Of a DNA stretch of 59,008 nucleotides, positions 1 to 9,957 are shown piece by piece. Source of the DNA: Diphasiastrum complanatum (taxonomy: Eukaryota > Streptophyta > Lycopodiopsida > Lycopodiales > Lycopodiaceae); NCBI GenBank assembly GCA_029204225.1, contig MU833247.1, positions 1 through 59,008 of the forward strand, in the 5' to 3' direction. Under the pieces are notes generated by a model, which ran no database searches, had not been told where the DNA came from, and was given only the letters and a program-made list of their open reading frames with translations. Each line of letters opens with the position of its first letter. Positions within the stretch are counted from its first letter, which is position 1. A program made the translations under genes and the position numbers.

Positions 1-2021
1 AACCGCTCAAGCTGAACAAGAGAGGAATGCCCCTTCCCAAGTCGGGTGGTGGCAGCTTGCCGCATGCTGAAGGTAGGACCAGAGAAGAGTATCCCCAAAT
101 AGGTATAAGAGGAAACTACCTCTAAGGCCTGTCCATCTAAGATGAGCTCCTGGCGCTGCATGAAGGCTCGAGAAGTGTTGAAGACCATAACCTTGGTCTT
201 CGCAGTGTTCACCCCCAACCCCCATCTAGTACAAAATCCCTGTAAACAGTCCAGCTGCCTCTGCAAACCCTCTCTGGTCGGGGATACTAGTACTACATCA
301 TCCGCATAAAGGAGAATAGCAATCAGAATGGTGCCAAGTCTACAGCCACCCCCGCCACACTGTGAGATGACTCGCTCTAACTCATCAATATACAATCCAA
401 AGAGAACCGGTGGAAGAGAGCACCCCTGTTTCACCCCAATGGTGCTCCAAATGTGATCAGATAAGCCACTGCTATGTCGGAAACATCCCAAGACCTTCTC
501 ATAAAGAGCCATCACTGCTAAAACAATATCTGTGGAGAAACCAAGGTCACGAAGTCTCTGAATGAGCAGGGAGCGTGGTACAGAATCGAAGGCCTTCCTG
601 AAATCTACAAAACAGCAGTAAACCCTCTCTTTCCTGTACTTAGCTTCCTCGATCAAGGCTCGAAGTGTAAAAATATGGTCAGTGGTAGAATAATGAGATC
701 GGCAACCTGCCTGCCCCAATGCATGTAATCTCCGAGCTTCCGCCTCTGAACTCACTGCAGACTGGAGTATGGTACCATAGAGCTTCGTGAGAACATGTCC
801 GATCATGATAGTGCGGTAATTACCAGGGATCATGGGATCACCATTTTTATGAATAGGGTGGATGATGTTGGTGCACCAGGATGAGGGGAAACCAGAGACA
901 ACGGCGGAATTGAGGAGAGTGGCTAGTGTGGGAGCAAGGAGGTCGGAAGCATGGGTTAGGAGTTCAGATTCAAGGTCTTCGATATCTCTTGCTTTATGGG
1001 ACTTCATTCTCTTGATGGTCGTAAGTACCATGTCAGATGTGAAGAAGGTGAACTCAGAGGGGCGTGGGGAGATAGAGATGGGTGCGTCAGTGGGTATGGT
1101 ATATAGTTTGGTAGCGTATTCGGTCCATATGCGAAGGTCATCCAGGAGGGGTGGTGGAGCACGAGGGATAAACTCACGCCAAAAGGCGCCTGAAGAGGAA
1201 CTGAAGAGAAGATCAACAAGACGCGTTCCTTCGGAGTCATCATATATACGCTTCTTTCGGCGGAGTGTGCGACGGTAAGAGCGCCTGGCGGAGTGGAGGA
1301 GATGAGGATCGTGCGTGCGGGCATGGGTGACAAGCTGACGAAGAGAGCGACATTCAACATCATACCACGGGGGGTGTGGGGGTCGTATCGATGAGGAGCG
1401 GGTGCCTCTGCTTTTATGGGGTTTAGATGGAAAAGCAAGGGAAGCACCGGTATGAAGAGAAGTGCTAAGAAAGGCAGCTTGAGTCTCGACTGTACTATCG
1501 CGAGGGAAGGAATGGAGCAATGAGGTTAGGAACTCCTGGTAAACTGGTGGAAAGAGAGAACTGAATGTATACTTGGGTGCCCGTGTAAGCAGGGGGTGTG
1601 AGGATGGTTGGGGAGGTGGGAGGCGGCCGATAGCGAAGGAGAGAAAGGAATGATCAGAGAGAGTGGTGGGAGATACATGAAAATCAGATATGAGAGGTAT
1701 GGAAGATGGTGATCCCATGAGATAATCCACAACACTATGTCCACCACTGTGAGGGTGACAAGTATAACTGCCAGATTTTGGCCAACAAGTTAGGCCATTG
1801 TAAATGGCTAACTCATGGGCCTCTCCAAACTGCAATAAATGCTCACCGTAAGGGGTAGTAGGTCCCAAGTTGTCCTCTGAAATCCTGGTAACTCCCATAT
1901 CATCGCTGTCAAGGGCATGAACGCGGAGCTGGTCGGTGATGTCATAGAACTCTGACTGTCGTGAAGAGGTTCGGGCATTAAAATCTCCAGTGAGGAGAAT
2001 ATGCACCCGCTCTGCGAATGT
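1..2021 (-). CDS. LINE ORF2 fragment: endonuclease C-terminus plus reverse transcriptase, open to the window edge
   Basis: One reading frame stays open from about 2,021 to base 1 (about 670 codons) and has no start codon of its own. It begins inside an APE-type endonuclease (LLTGDFNART near 1,990). It continues through SGGHSVVDY near 1,735 and the catalytic-type SDHSF near 1,660, then enters an L1-type reverse transcriptase with the YADD active site at 297-308. Towards the edge the frame reads NTAKTKVMVFNT and RLGKGHSSLVQLER. The product would nick target DNA and copy LINE RNA at the nick. The N-terminal endonuclease, including the expected catalytic Glu motif, is deleted, so this is a partial gene although its RT is undamaged as far as it goes. 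Confidence 0.85.
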
Positions 2022-2914
2022 GAGCTACTAGGTGCGCTGTCAAGAAAACGCACTCGTCCATCTCGGTAAATGACTCGTCTGCCAGACTCACGGGCTGCTT
2101 GAAAGGCCTTACGCCTCTCCTCTACCTGGATATATGTGAGGTCGTCGTCCATGTAGATAGTGGTACCACGTAGCTTAGCTCTGCACCGCAAAGCATCTCG
2201 ACGACTCTCGAGGGAGGTGAAACGAAGAATGAGTGTGGCTGCATCTCTAGTGGTCCTCCATGCGGTGTCTAACCCCTCTGTCTTGTGCCCGAGAGTGATG
2301 TCGAGAAAGCGTTTAGCTTCAGCCAATGCATCTTGTGTATCTAGAACTCCACGAACTCTAATATTGTGGGATTTTTGGTCTCGAGATTTCTCTTCCGAGA
2401 TGGTGGCTGAGATAACTGAGGAGATGGGAGCGCTGGGTTTGGTGCCCTTTTTCAAAACTGATGCCCAGGAAAGGGCCTCTTCGTGTTGCTTCTCAATCTT
2501 GGTTTCTAGCTCCCGTAGCATGTTGGTGGTGGATTCCGAAGCTGCGGCCTGTTTGATTCCGATGGATTGTTCGAGTGAGGCAACCCTGGACTGCAATAGC
2601 TTCTTCTCGTTGACTAAAGAAGTAACCGTTCCTTTCAGCTGTGAAATTTCATATCGCAAAAATTGGAAATCTGCCTTGAATTGATCAATCTGCCAAGATG
2701 AGAAAAGTTCAATTGATTTAGAAGGCGTATACGGAATATTGGCTGTAGACTGTGGTGCCGTGAAGGAGGAAGAGTGAGCAATGGTAGGTGTGGGAAGAAT
2801 AGGGTCAGAAGACAGAAGAGGAGCTGAATCAGGGGAGCAGCCATCAGAGAGGGGGGGTGAGAGTTGTAGTAGGAGAGGGAGATGGGTCATCAAGGGGGTG
2901 AGGTGAAGTGGCAA
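1808..2914 (-). CDS. LINE ORF1-like RNA-binding protein, C-terminus out of frame
   Basis: The 368-codon ORF starts with a Pro/Ser/Leu-rich stretch, followed by a probable coiled coil at about residues 72-125 with regular Leu/Val/Ile spacing. A domain resembling L1 ORF1p (transposase_22 type) follows at about residues 175-295, with motifs such as RVRGV, DDDLT and RVIYRDGRVRF. L1 ORF1p trimerises through a coiled coil and coats LINE RNA. From about position 2,030 the homology passes to the endonuclease in another frame, so the last 70 or so residues are deletion-junction read-through. The start at 2,914 is the first Met but lies beside low-complexity sequence, so it is uncertain. Confidence 0.75.
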   Translation of the reverse strand: MPLHLTPLMTHLPLLLQLSPPLSDGCSPDSAPLLSSDPILPTPTIAHSSSFTAPQSTANIPYTPSKSIELFSSWQIDQFKADFQFLRYEISQLKGTVTSLVNEKKLLQSRVASLEQSIGIKQAAASESTTNMLRELETKIEKQHEEALSWASVLKKGTKPSAPISSVISATISEEKSRDQKSHNIRVRGVLDTQDALAEAKRFLDITLGHKTEGLDTAWRTTRDAATLILRFTSLESRRDALRCRAKLRGTTIYMDDDLTYIQVEERRKAFQAARESGRRVIYRDGRVRFLDSAPSSSHSQSGCIFSSLEILMPEPLHDSQSSMTSPTSSAFMPLTAMIWELPGFQRTTWDLLPLTVSIYCSLERPMS

Positions 2915-3425
2915 CGAGGGGGGGGGGCTGGAATGACAATGGGGTGAGGTGAGAGATCAGCGAGGGGGTGAGGTGAGGGATCAGCGAGGGGGTGAGGTGA
3001 GGGGGGTGACAAGGAGGGTTCAGCGAGGAGGATGGGTGAGGGGGTGGCAGCTAGGAGATCAGGGAGGTCAGCGAAGGGGGGGGGGATGGAGCAGCGAGGG
3101 GGGAAGGGGAAGGAACAGCGAGGGGGTTAGGGGAGGGAGCAGCGAGGGAAGGGGCAGCGAGGGGGCAAGAAGGAGCATCGAGGGAGGGGGCAGCGAGGGA
3201 AGGAGCAGCAGCGAGGGAAGGGGCAGCAAGGGGGGAAGAAGGAGCAGCGAGGGAAGGAGAAGGAGAAGGAGCAGCGAGGGAAGGAGAGGGAGCAGCGAGG
3301 GGGTTAGGGGAAGGGGCAGCGAGGGGAGGTGAGTGGTGAGTGAGGGAGGTGAGTGAGGAGGTGGCTGGGGATCGTGCTGATCTACGAGCAGGGGCGCGAG
3401 GAGGAGCTGCCATGGAGCAGCGAGG
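2880..3425 (-). repeat. G-rich minisatellite upstream of LINE ORF1
   Basis: Short imperfect units built on GAGGGGGTGAGGTGAG and GCAGCGAGGGAAGG recur on the plus strand. They include G runs of about ten near 2,917 and 3,073. On the LINE sense strand this is C-rich. Ser/Pro/Leu- or Gly/Arg-rich reading frames across it follow from the repeat and are not genes. It may be the LINE 5' UTR. Confidence 0.8.
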
Positions 3426-3427
3426 GA

Positions 3428-3428
<1 letters not shown>

Positions 3429-3464
<36 letters not shown>
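3429..3464. repeat. (GA)n microsatellite
   Basis: An uninterrupted run of about eighteen AG dinucleotides at the outer end of the G-rich minisatellite. Confidence 0.95.
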
Positions 3465-3465
<1 letters not shown>

Positions 3466-3703
3466 ACTCAAAATCGTTAATACTATCCTTTAATCTCTGC
3501 CTCTCAGAAACGCCCACAATTTGACCAGCTCTGGCAATGCTGAAGAATTGCTAGAATGTTTTACTAGAAATCTGCAAGAAAAGGGTGTGGAAACCTTGCT
3601 GAACTTGGAAAGCAAGAAGGATTGTTAGAACTCTGAATTTTCAAGGTAGAAGAACCCTGAATTTGCTTGAAGTAGTATGCTGAAAAAATCTTTGAAATGA
3701 ATG
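3465..3703. other. Non-coding stretch, nothing recognised
   Basis: AT-richer sequence between the GA tract and the 122-bp tandem repeat. No coding similarity or terminal repeats were seen. Confidence 0.5.
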
Positions 3704-3950
3704 CTACAAGGGCTTCTGAAATCAGCGCTGGAGCTGTGGGGAAAAGCTTGATTTTGGTGAAAAATTAATTGCAAATAGTGTGCTAGAGACCTGCCTTCTA
3801 AACGCTGGATCTGTGTAGGTTCTAGCTACAAAGGGCTTCTGAAATCAGCCCTGGAGCTGTGGGGAAAAGCTTGATTTTTTCTTGAAAAATTGGTTGCAAA
3901 TGGTGCACTGGAGACCTGCCTTATGAGCGCTGGATCTATGTAGGTTCTAG
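3704..3950. repeat. Tandem duplication, unit about 122-125 bp, two copies
   Basis: The segment from 3,704 is repeated from 3,826. Both copies contain GGGCTTCTGAAATCAG, GCTGTGGGGAAAAGCTTGAT and GATCT(G/A)TGTAGGTTCTAGCT. They differ by scattered substitutions and small indels. No ORF. Function unknown. Confidence 0.85.
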
Positions 3951-4150
3951 CTGCAAAAATGATGGATACAATGCGCTGAAATCTTGCCTACCAAGTGCTC
4001 TCAGCGATGGCATGAATCCATCTAGGTGATGGCATGGCAGCGATTCTCCCTTTCCTTGTCAAAGATGGGGCAGCGATGGTGGATCAATAGCGATGGAACA
4101 ACGATCAGGCAGGGGCGTGGTGAGAGAGGGATGGATCAGCGTGCCATCTC

Positions 4151-4152
<2 letters not shown>

Positions 4153-4195
<43 letters not shown>

Positions 4196-4205
4196 AGAAG
4201 AAGAA
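4153..4205. repeat. (GA)n(GAA)n tract at the 3' end of the right LINE
   Basis: About nineteen GA units followed by four or five GAA units. On the LINE sense (minus) strand this is a TTC/TC-rich tail directly after the presumed 3' end, where a poly(A) or simple-repeat tail is expected. Confidence 0.8.
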
Positions 4206-4225
4206 ATTGTATTAATGTCTATTGG

Positions 4226-4239
4226 GTGCCCAAGGGCAC
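4226..4239. other. 14-bp palindrome near the LINE 3' end
   Basis: GTGCCCAAGGGCAC is self-complementary and lies about 20 bases inside the repeat tail of the LINE. In LINE RNA it could fold into a 6-bp stem. Some LINE reverse transcriptases recognise a 3'-terminal hairpin. A role here is inference. Confidence 0.4.
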
Positions 4240-4744
4240 ATAAGACAGAATGAATAAGTATATATCTCTCGTAGGATCATTGTCCATGTCGGACAACATA
4301 AAAAGAAACGCTAGTCTAAGTGGAAAAGTCAATATAGAACTCTCTCTAGCTAGGTAAAGACACATCCAATATAGAATCATAAAAAGCATATAAAAGCAAA
4401 TATACAAGAGCTTAACCTCCAGCTCTAAAGAGGGTACAGGTGCAAGAGCTTAACTGCCTGCTATGTTGAGGAAAGTAAAAGGATAAATATCAATCTCAAA
4501 AAAAGCGTCTGATACCCATAGGAGTTGTGAGCTGTGATCGAGGAGCTCTGGTAGCTCTGGAGGCGCGTGTAGATCTGGCAAGAGGTGGCGGCTAAGCACG
4601 CTGGGCCTTCGCCCTCATTGGTATGACTGCCTCATCATCTGATACGTCATCGCGCTCCCGCTTCTGAAAGAAGCTAGTAATGAGATGCTGGCCAGAATCA
4701 GTAATACTCTCCGATGGTAGCAAAGAGGCTCTCAACATAAGCAT

Positions 4745-7376
4745 CTCTCATAGTAAAAGGCCGACACATCTGGGATCCTGATACTCCAAAAAGGTAATGA
4801 GGGTAATGGGGGTGTCTCGATATAAACAATAATATCGGCCACGTATCTCATAGTATGAAAGGCATATGAAGATAAAATGAAACTCATCCTCCACTACACC
4901 CAATGTGCATACCTGGCATATCCGATGCTCTCTCAAAATGCCTGAATATTTGCCTGTCTCAATAGCAAGCTGATGCAAAGAGACTCGTAACTGTCCCAAT
5001 CTGTATCGGAGCCCAAAAGAAAGAGGAAGAGATAGTATAAAGGCCTAATAGGAAGTCCCAAACTGTCTCTGCGTAAGATATGTGTGCCATAAAAGGTAAG
5101 CTTGACTCTCTTATGATCAGGACGATCCCATACTATGTGACAATATCTATGATACAGCTGCGTCTGATAAATGCATGAGTTTCCTGTTGGAGATCCAGCA
5201 TCAAGAAGCCCCATGACTGAAAGAAAGCCACCACATCACCGTACCAAGAAGATCTAGCTTGCTGTCCAGCTATAGTCTGAGAAGAAGTAAGCGCTGCCAT
5301 CACGTATCTGGTAGTATCCATGGTCTCAAGTCGATGTAGAGAGGTAGCAATCTAAAACATAGCCTCTAACACCATGGGGAGTGAGGCGAACTCCGCTAAA
5401 AGAATCTCATGAGGAACTGATGGCTTCGCACGAATCATCCTCCCTAACATGGTGATTTGCAGGCGAGTGATGTCTCTCCAAGTACCCTGAGATATCCCTG
5501 GGCACCAAACCTCCGCCGAGTGCATAGCCACTGGTGAGACCACTGTAGAGAAAAGGTGGTCTCTGGTAGCAGGATCATGGATATGGTTAGTACACACTCT
5601 CTCCATATGTACCAAGGCAGCATGCCCCTTACGCAGGCGAGATAGAGCAGTAGAGCGAAAAGTGAGTAAGGGGCCGGTGAATAGTACACCTAGATAAGTG
5701 TATGATGTAACAATCTCCAACTGTTGTCCATCATAATAAAATGCATCATCTCTCATATGTTGCCGATTAGTGTTAAACACCATTACTTTTGTCTTAGCAA
5801 TATTCACCGTCAAGCCCCACACTAAGCAAAAACCATATAGAGCATCAAGATGTCGCTGTAATCCATAGGCTGTAGAGCATATCAAGGCCACATCATCCGC
5901 ATACAGTAGGATATGAATAATAACATCAGCAAGTGGACATCCATCACCACCCTCCTCCTTGATGATCCGCTCTAGATCATCAATGTACAATGCAAAAAGA
6001 GTGGGAGAGAGTGGACATCCCCGCTTGACCCCAACTGTGCTCTGGATAAAAGGTGACCAGTTGTTGCCATCTCTGAAACGTGCTAAAACCCTCTCATATA
6101 AGGCGCTGATAGCCATAATGATATCCTGTGAGAAGCCAAGTGAAGATAAGCACTGAAGTAGCAGGTGCCGTGGAAATGAGTCAAAGGCCTTGCGGAAATC
6201 TACAAAGCAGTAGTATACTCTCCGTCTCCAATGTCGAGCCTCATCTATGATGCAGCGTAGGACAAATGCATGATCAATAGTAGAGTATCCGAGTCTAAAG
6301 CCAGCCTGTCCAAGAGCAAATAACTCATCTGATTCCGCCTAGGATCCAACCATACACTGTAGAACTGAGCCATAAAGCTTCGCCATCGTGTGACTGATCA
6401 TAAGAGTGTGATAGTTATCGACGTTCATTGGATCACCAGCCTTGAGAATGGGATGGAGAAGGTTCGTGCACCAGTTGGTCGGAAAGCCAGAGCCAAGTTA
6501 AAAGTGTGGGCAATGTAAGGAGAGAGAAGTTGGGAGACAGGTTTGAGGAAGTCTGTGTCAAGTGAGTCGACGTCTTTCGCTTTATGAGGTTGGGCTTTAC
6601 AAATCGAGGATTCAATTTGGTCAGAGGTAAAAAGAGAGAATGTAGCGGGTCGAGTGATAGGGATAGGCGGAGCACCTGTAGTGTATAAGTGAGTAGCATA
6701 TTCCACCCAAGAGTCGATATCAATAGGTGAAAGGAAGGAAGATTTCTTAGAAAAGATTTTCCAGAAAAGAGAGGAGGAAGAGAAAGGGAGTATATAAGTT
6801 GCTGACCATCTCTTGTTAGAGAGTCTCTTTTCTTTTTATTAACTACATGACGATAATGCTTTTGTACGTGCGCTAAAAGATCAGGAGAGTGATGCATGGC
6901 GAATACCACCTGCTTATGTAAGGCGTGGCAATCATGATCATACCATCGGTTATAGGTATTTCGATGAGTGGGATATGTCTTAGGGGGAAAGGCCTGGGTG
7001 GCAGCTTGTATAAGGGAGAGCGACAAGAAGCTGGCCTGTTGCTCAATAGGAGAGGAGAAGGGAAAATCTTGCAAAAGAGTGTTGAGCGTGAGTATGTATT
7101 GTGGGATGAGATGTGTACGAAAAGAAAGTGAGGCGTAGTGGTCTTGGGTCGAATGACTGGAAGGGGAGAGGTTTGGCCAACAGAGAGTAAGAGCAGCGAG
7201 TGATCAGCAAGGGTAGGAGAGAGAATGGTAAAGCTGTGAATGAGAGGAATCAAGGCTGGAGAGCCAATGAAGTAACCCACCACACTATGTCCGCCACTAT
7301 GAGAGCCAATGAAGTAATCCACCACACTATGTCCGCCACTATGTGGATGACAAGTGAATGCTGCTAAATCTAGCCA
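4745..7376 (-). pseudogene. LINE ORF2 remainder: endonuclease end, reverse transcriptase, Cys/His C-terminus (broken)
   Basis: After the stop at 7,377 the same frame continues with the rest of the endonuclease (SGGHSVVDYFIGS near 7,310) and then breaks between about 6,870 and 6,120. The best RT segment is 6,116-5,352 (254 codons): VKRGCPLSPTLFALYIDDL, then ILLYADDVALICS with YADD at 5,892-5,903, then NIAKTKVMVFNT. A stop at 5,352 and later shifts separate the C-terminal part. That part holds HRICQVC...EDEFHFIFIC at about 4,830-4,925, the Cys/His motif common at the end of L1-like ORF2. An in-frame 42-bp tandem duplication sits at 7,259-7,342. Confidence 0.85.
7259..7342 (-). repeat. 42-bp tandem duplication within the endonuclease
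   Basis: Two adjacent 42-base copies (7,259-7,300 and 7,301-7,342) differ by one base. Forty-two is a multiple of three, so 14 residues around SGGHSVV(D/G)YFIGS are repeated in frame. The left LINE has a single copy. Confidence 0.9.
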
Positions 7377-8027
7377 TTATGGTAAACCGTTTAGAATAAC
7401 CAAGGAATGTGCCTCGGAAATCCTCAGTAGCTGCTCACCAAATGTAGTAGAAGGGGTAGCCTCATCATAAAATGTCCGCTCAAGACCTGTACCCAAAGCA
7501 TGAAGCTGGAGGTAATTCGTCATCTCATGATATTCCGTCCGTCTGGTGGCCGTGCATGCGTTAAAGTCACCTGCCAAAAGTACATATCCCTGGGGAGAAA
7601 AGATAGAAATATCCTCTGACAAAACCTGAAAAGGGTCCCCACCATAATCTGCAAATGTCGAACTCTGAGGAGCAATATAACATACTACCAGGAAGATATC
7701 TCTAGCCAAGCCTAAGGAATGCCCAACTAACTGTAACCATATAAAACGTGCGTATGGATCTTTCTTAACCATCTTAAGAGTATGACTATACTGGTCCCTG
7801 TATAAACATGCCACCCCACCTGAGCCTCTGGAGTTCTTCCCCCGTAGGAATGGTCTAAAAACTGAGTGCCAAGAGAAATCTGTCACCATAGGAAGAGGAC
7901 GAAATTGAGACTCATGAGTCTCTACTAGCAGTAAAACATCTATACGAGCAAGATAGGACTGCAAGTCACCTGCAGAAGAGGAAGAGTGGAAGCCATTACA
8001 ATTCCAAAAGCCAATACGAAGCGTCAT
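7377..8027 (-). CDS. LINE ORF2 N-terminus: APE-type endonuclease (stops early)
   Basis: The 216-codon ORF starts with MTLRIGFWNCNGF, a typical start for a LINE APE-like endonuclease. It contains the metal-binding VETHES motif at about residues 36-41 and LLAGDFNACT at about 145-154. The enzyme family nicks target DNA to prime reverse transcription. A TAA at 7,377 ends the frame just after ILNGLP, where the left LINE reads on. The start at 8,027 follows the ORF1 stop (8,070-8,072) by 42 bases. Confidence 0.85.
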   Translation of the reverse strand: MTLRIGFWNCNGFHSSSSAGDLQSYLARIDVLLLVETHESQFRPLPMVTDFSWHSVFRPFLRGKNSRGSGGVACLYRDQYSHTLKMVKKDPYARFIWLQLVGHSLGLARDIFLVVCYIAPQSSTFADYGGDPFQVLSEDISIFSPQGYVLLAGDFNACTATRRTEYHEMTNYLQLHALGTGLERTFYDEATPSTTFGEQLLRISEAHSLVILNGLP

Positions 8028-8069
8028 AGGGGATCTTGGGCTGTTCCCATGCCTCGGAGCCCCGATTCC

Positions 8070-8343
8070 CTATAGTGAGCGTTCATAGTATCGTGGCTTG
8101 CCGTCAATAAACACCACCCGTTGCCCTTTTTCCTTAGCTTCTTGTATGATTTTTTTTTCCTTGCTAGCCATTGCGTATGAGTTAAATCATCATCCAATAA
8201 AATAAAAGTCCCTTTCAACTTGGCTCGAAGTTTCAAGGCTACATTACGATGTACAAGAGACCGGAATTTAATAAATAAAACATTCTCATCATACTTGCCT
8301 CTCCAAGCAGTTTCAAATCCCTCGGTTGAGTGTGAGAGTTTAT
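8070..8343 (-). pseudogene. LINE ORF1 C-terminal remnant
   Basis: The minus strand matches the C-terminal domain of ORF1 in the left LINE: TEGFETAWRG near 8,310, KLRAKLKGTFILLDDDLTHT near 8,200, RVVFIDGKPRYY near 8,100, and a stop at 8,070. A frameshift lies in the A/T homopolymer near 8,150. The 5' truncation of the LINE removes everything upstream. Confidence 0.8.
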
Positions 8344-8344
8344 T

Positions 8345-9103
8345 GGTAACCAGACATTAATAGATATGCTCAAAGCATATGTCTCTCACCGACAGTCTGA
8401 TTGGGAAAAATATCTCCCAATGGTTGAGTTCGCACACAACAATGCAAAACATTTTGCCACCGGATTCAGTCCTTTCATGCTGATGTATGGCTTTCAGCCA
8501 CGTTCGCTAGTTTCTATCGGACTCAAAAGTCTCGAGGTGCAAGCTGCAGTGGATTTCCTGCAAGATATGCAAGAAATGCTACAAGTGGCCAAATAAAGCA
8601 TTAAAACAGCTTAGGATAGAGCTCAATTTTATGCTAACTGCGGTCGCTCTTCTCGAGAATTTGAGGTCAGAACCTAGATGTTTCTTAAAATTCCTAAAGA
8701 TTCTAAGGTACTTCGGACGGGGAAATGTCTCCACGGTATAGTGGTCCATACAAGGTTGTAAGAAAAATCAATCAGGTCACTTATTAGCTAAATCTGCCAA
8801 TTGGAGTTGGGGTTCATCATGTTTTCCCTATGAGTCGTTTGAAAGCGCGACTTAGTCGGAAGGATTCCCTAATTCCATAAGGTGAGCTGGTTGAGTTGAG
8901 GATTTGACTACCTTTGTGCCTAACATGCCAGAGAGGGTGGTTGACGTTTGTCGACACCAATTGAGAAACTGCTTGGTTTCTGAATTTTCGGTACGTTAGA
9001 AAGGCAAGTCAGATGAGGAAGACGCTTGGGAAAGGGAGGAATACTTAAGACTGAGCTCCCTGGCTTGCTCCCTTTAGGAGGATGCTCTTAAAGGGTGAGG
9101 GAA
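8345..9103 (+). pseudogene. Ty3/gypsy (chromovirus) integrase C-terminus and chromodomain, broken
   Basis: The plus strand encodes the C-terminal half of a gypsy integrase: SDWEKYLPMVEFAHNNAKH (8,400-8,456) and TGFSPFMLMYGFQPRS (8,461-8,508). Next come a YSGPYKVV-like segment near 8,730 and VHHVFPMSRLK near 8,815. The end (about 8,935-9,060) reads as a chromodomain-like tail with KGKSDEEDAWEREEYL. Plant chromoviruses use the chromodomain to steer integration to marked chromatin. Several stops interrupt the frame from 8,596. The catalytic core upstream is missing, because the LINE begins at about 8,343. Confidence 0.85.
9090..9103 (+). other. Polypurine tract of the gypsy element
   Basis: AAAGGGTGAGGGAA lies directly before the 3' LTR, the expected plus-strand priming site. 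Confidence 0.7.
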
Positions 9104-9555
9104 TGTTACGTACCCCTAAGGGCACATAACAGATTACCTGAGGTGCCGGTCTCATTTATAGGACAGAACATTGGTCTAGAGCTATAGGTCTTTTGGGTGC
9201 CACGTGTCAATGTCCTATAGGTGTGAGGTGACCCATTGTTATGGACCCACGTCAGGCTGCACAACTGACGGGTGTCGTTGGTCATGCGTGACACCTATGT
9301 TCGGAGATGAAAACACCTGGACTAAGTATATGGAGGTGGATCTCCATGAGCTTGTCATTCATTCTCTCCCAGAGAATGAAGAGCTCTTCCACTGCTAGTC
9401 AGGTCAAGACGATTATCTAGGCCTCAGGATGTAGGTAGGCGAGGGTCAAGGGTAAGACATGGTGGCTTATCGGAGCTCCGAGCTTGCTTGAAGGTGGTCT
9501 ATAGCTCCAGTGCACAGGGGAGAGGTGGCAGTACCTCTATGGATGGGGGGTAACA
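9104..9555 (+). repeat. 3' LTR of the gypsy chromovirus
   Basis: It begins TGTTACGTACCCC and ends GGGGGGTAACA, giving a perfect 6-base terminal inverted repeat (TGTTAC/GTAACA) over 452 bp, directly after a polypurine tract. The 5' LTR is not in the window, so the end is inferred from the terminal repeat alone. Confidence 0.65.
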
Positions 9556-9957
9556 TAGCGTTCGTCGCCTAATTGTGTCTTAGCAATGACCAAATTCGAC
9601 GATGGGGATTCTAATATATAGTCAATAAAAAAGATCACATGCAACACTTGACCAAAAAGGATAGCATCATTGTTTTCTGGAACCCATGGATAATAATGTC
9701 AAGAAGACCTTTCAGCACCTTCTACATTAATGTTTTCACTTTACGATCTTTAACCTAATCTGACATCCTTGTAAGACAAAACCGACATAAGCACTTCAAT
9801 AACTGATGCACTCAACAAAATCAGTTTTCGTTATGATTGTAAAGCAATAGCAATGCAGAAAAACCACTTCATTTAGCAAGACCCAGAAGTTGAGCAATAG
9901 TAGGGCATAAAGATTACTCCATGCGAAATAACAACCAATGAAGAGCCATTTACTCAC
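9556..9957 (-). other. Presumed start of TBCCD1 intron 1
   Basis: Non-coding sequence directly after the splice donor of the TBCCD1 exon, reading leftwards. No further TBCCD1 exon was recognised here or to the left. Confidence 0.5.

Larger units (their letters stand above)
1..3466 (-). mobile_element. L1-like LINE, left copy (runs off window)
   Basis: A non-LTR retrotransposon lies on the minus strand in the order ORF1, endonuclease, reverse transcriptase. It resembles the LINE at 4.2-8.3 kb throughout, so both belong to one family. The 3' end is outside the window. The 5' limit is uncertain: C-rich (minus strand) repeats and a GA/CT tract precede ORF1 and may be the 5' UTR. About 0.4 kb covering the end of ORF1 and the N-terminal endonuclease is missing compared with the other copy, so this copy is probably dead despite its long open ORF2. 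Confidence 0.85.
4193..8343 (-). mobile_element. L1-like LINE, right copy, 5'-truncated
   Basis: About 4.15 kb on the minus strand: the end of ORF1, a 42-base ORF1-ORF2 spacer, endonuclease, reverse transcriptase, a C-terminal Cys/His motif, a 3' UTR of about 0.5 kb and a simple-repeat tail. The 5' end stops inside ORF1 at about 8,343, typical of incomplete target-primed reverse transcription, and abuts gypsy integrase sequence. It carries several stops and frameshifts and is a dead copy. Confidence 0.85.

Noticed and set aside
862-1278. 138-codon plus-strand ORF
   Set aside because: It is the antisense shadow of the LINE RT/endonuclease frame, which is open on the minus strand with clear motifs.
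2949-3517. Long Gly/Ser/Arg-rich and Ser/Pro/Leu-rich reading frames on both strands
   Set aside because: They exist only because the G-rich minisatellite and GA tract lack stops. No conserved domain, and frames are open on both strands at once.
4205-8360. Inverted 10-mer ATTAATGTCT/AGACATTAAT near both ends of the right LINE, considered as an insertion signature
   Set aside because: LINE target duplications are direct, not inverted, and ten AT-rich bases can match by chance.
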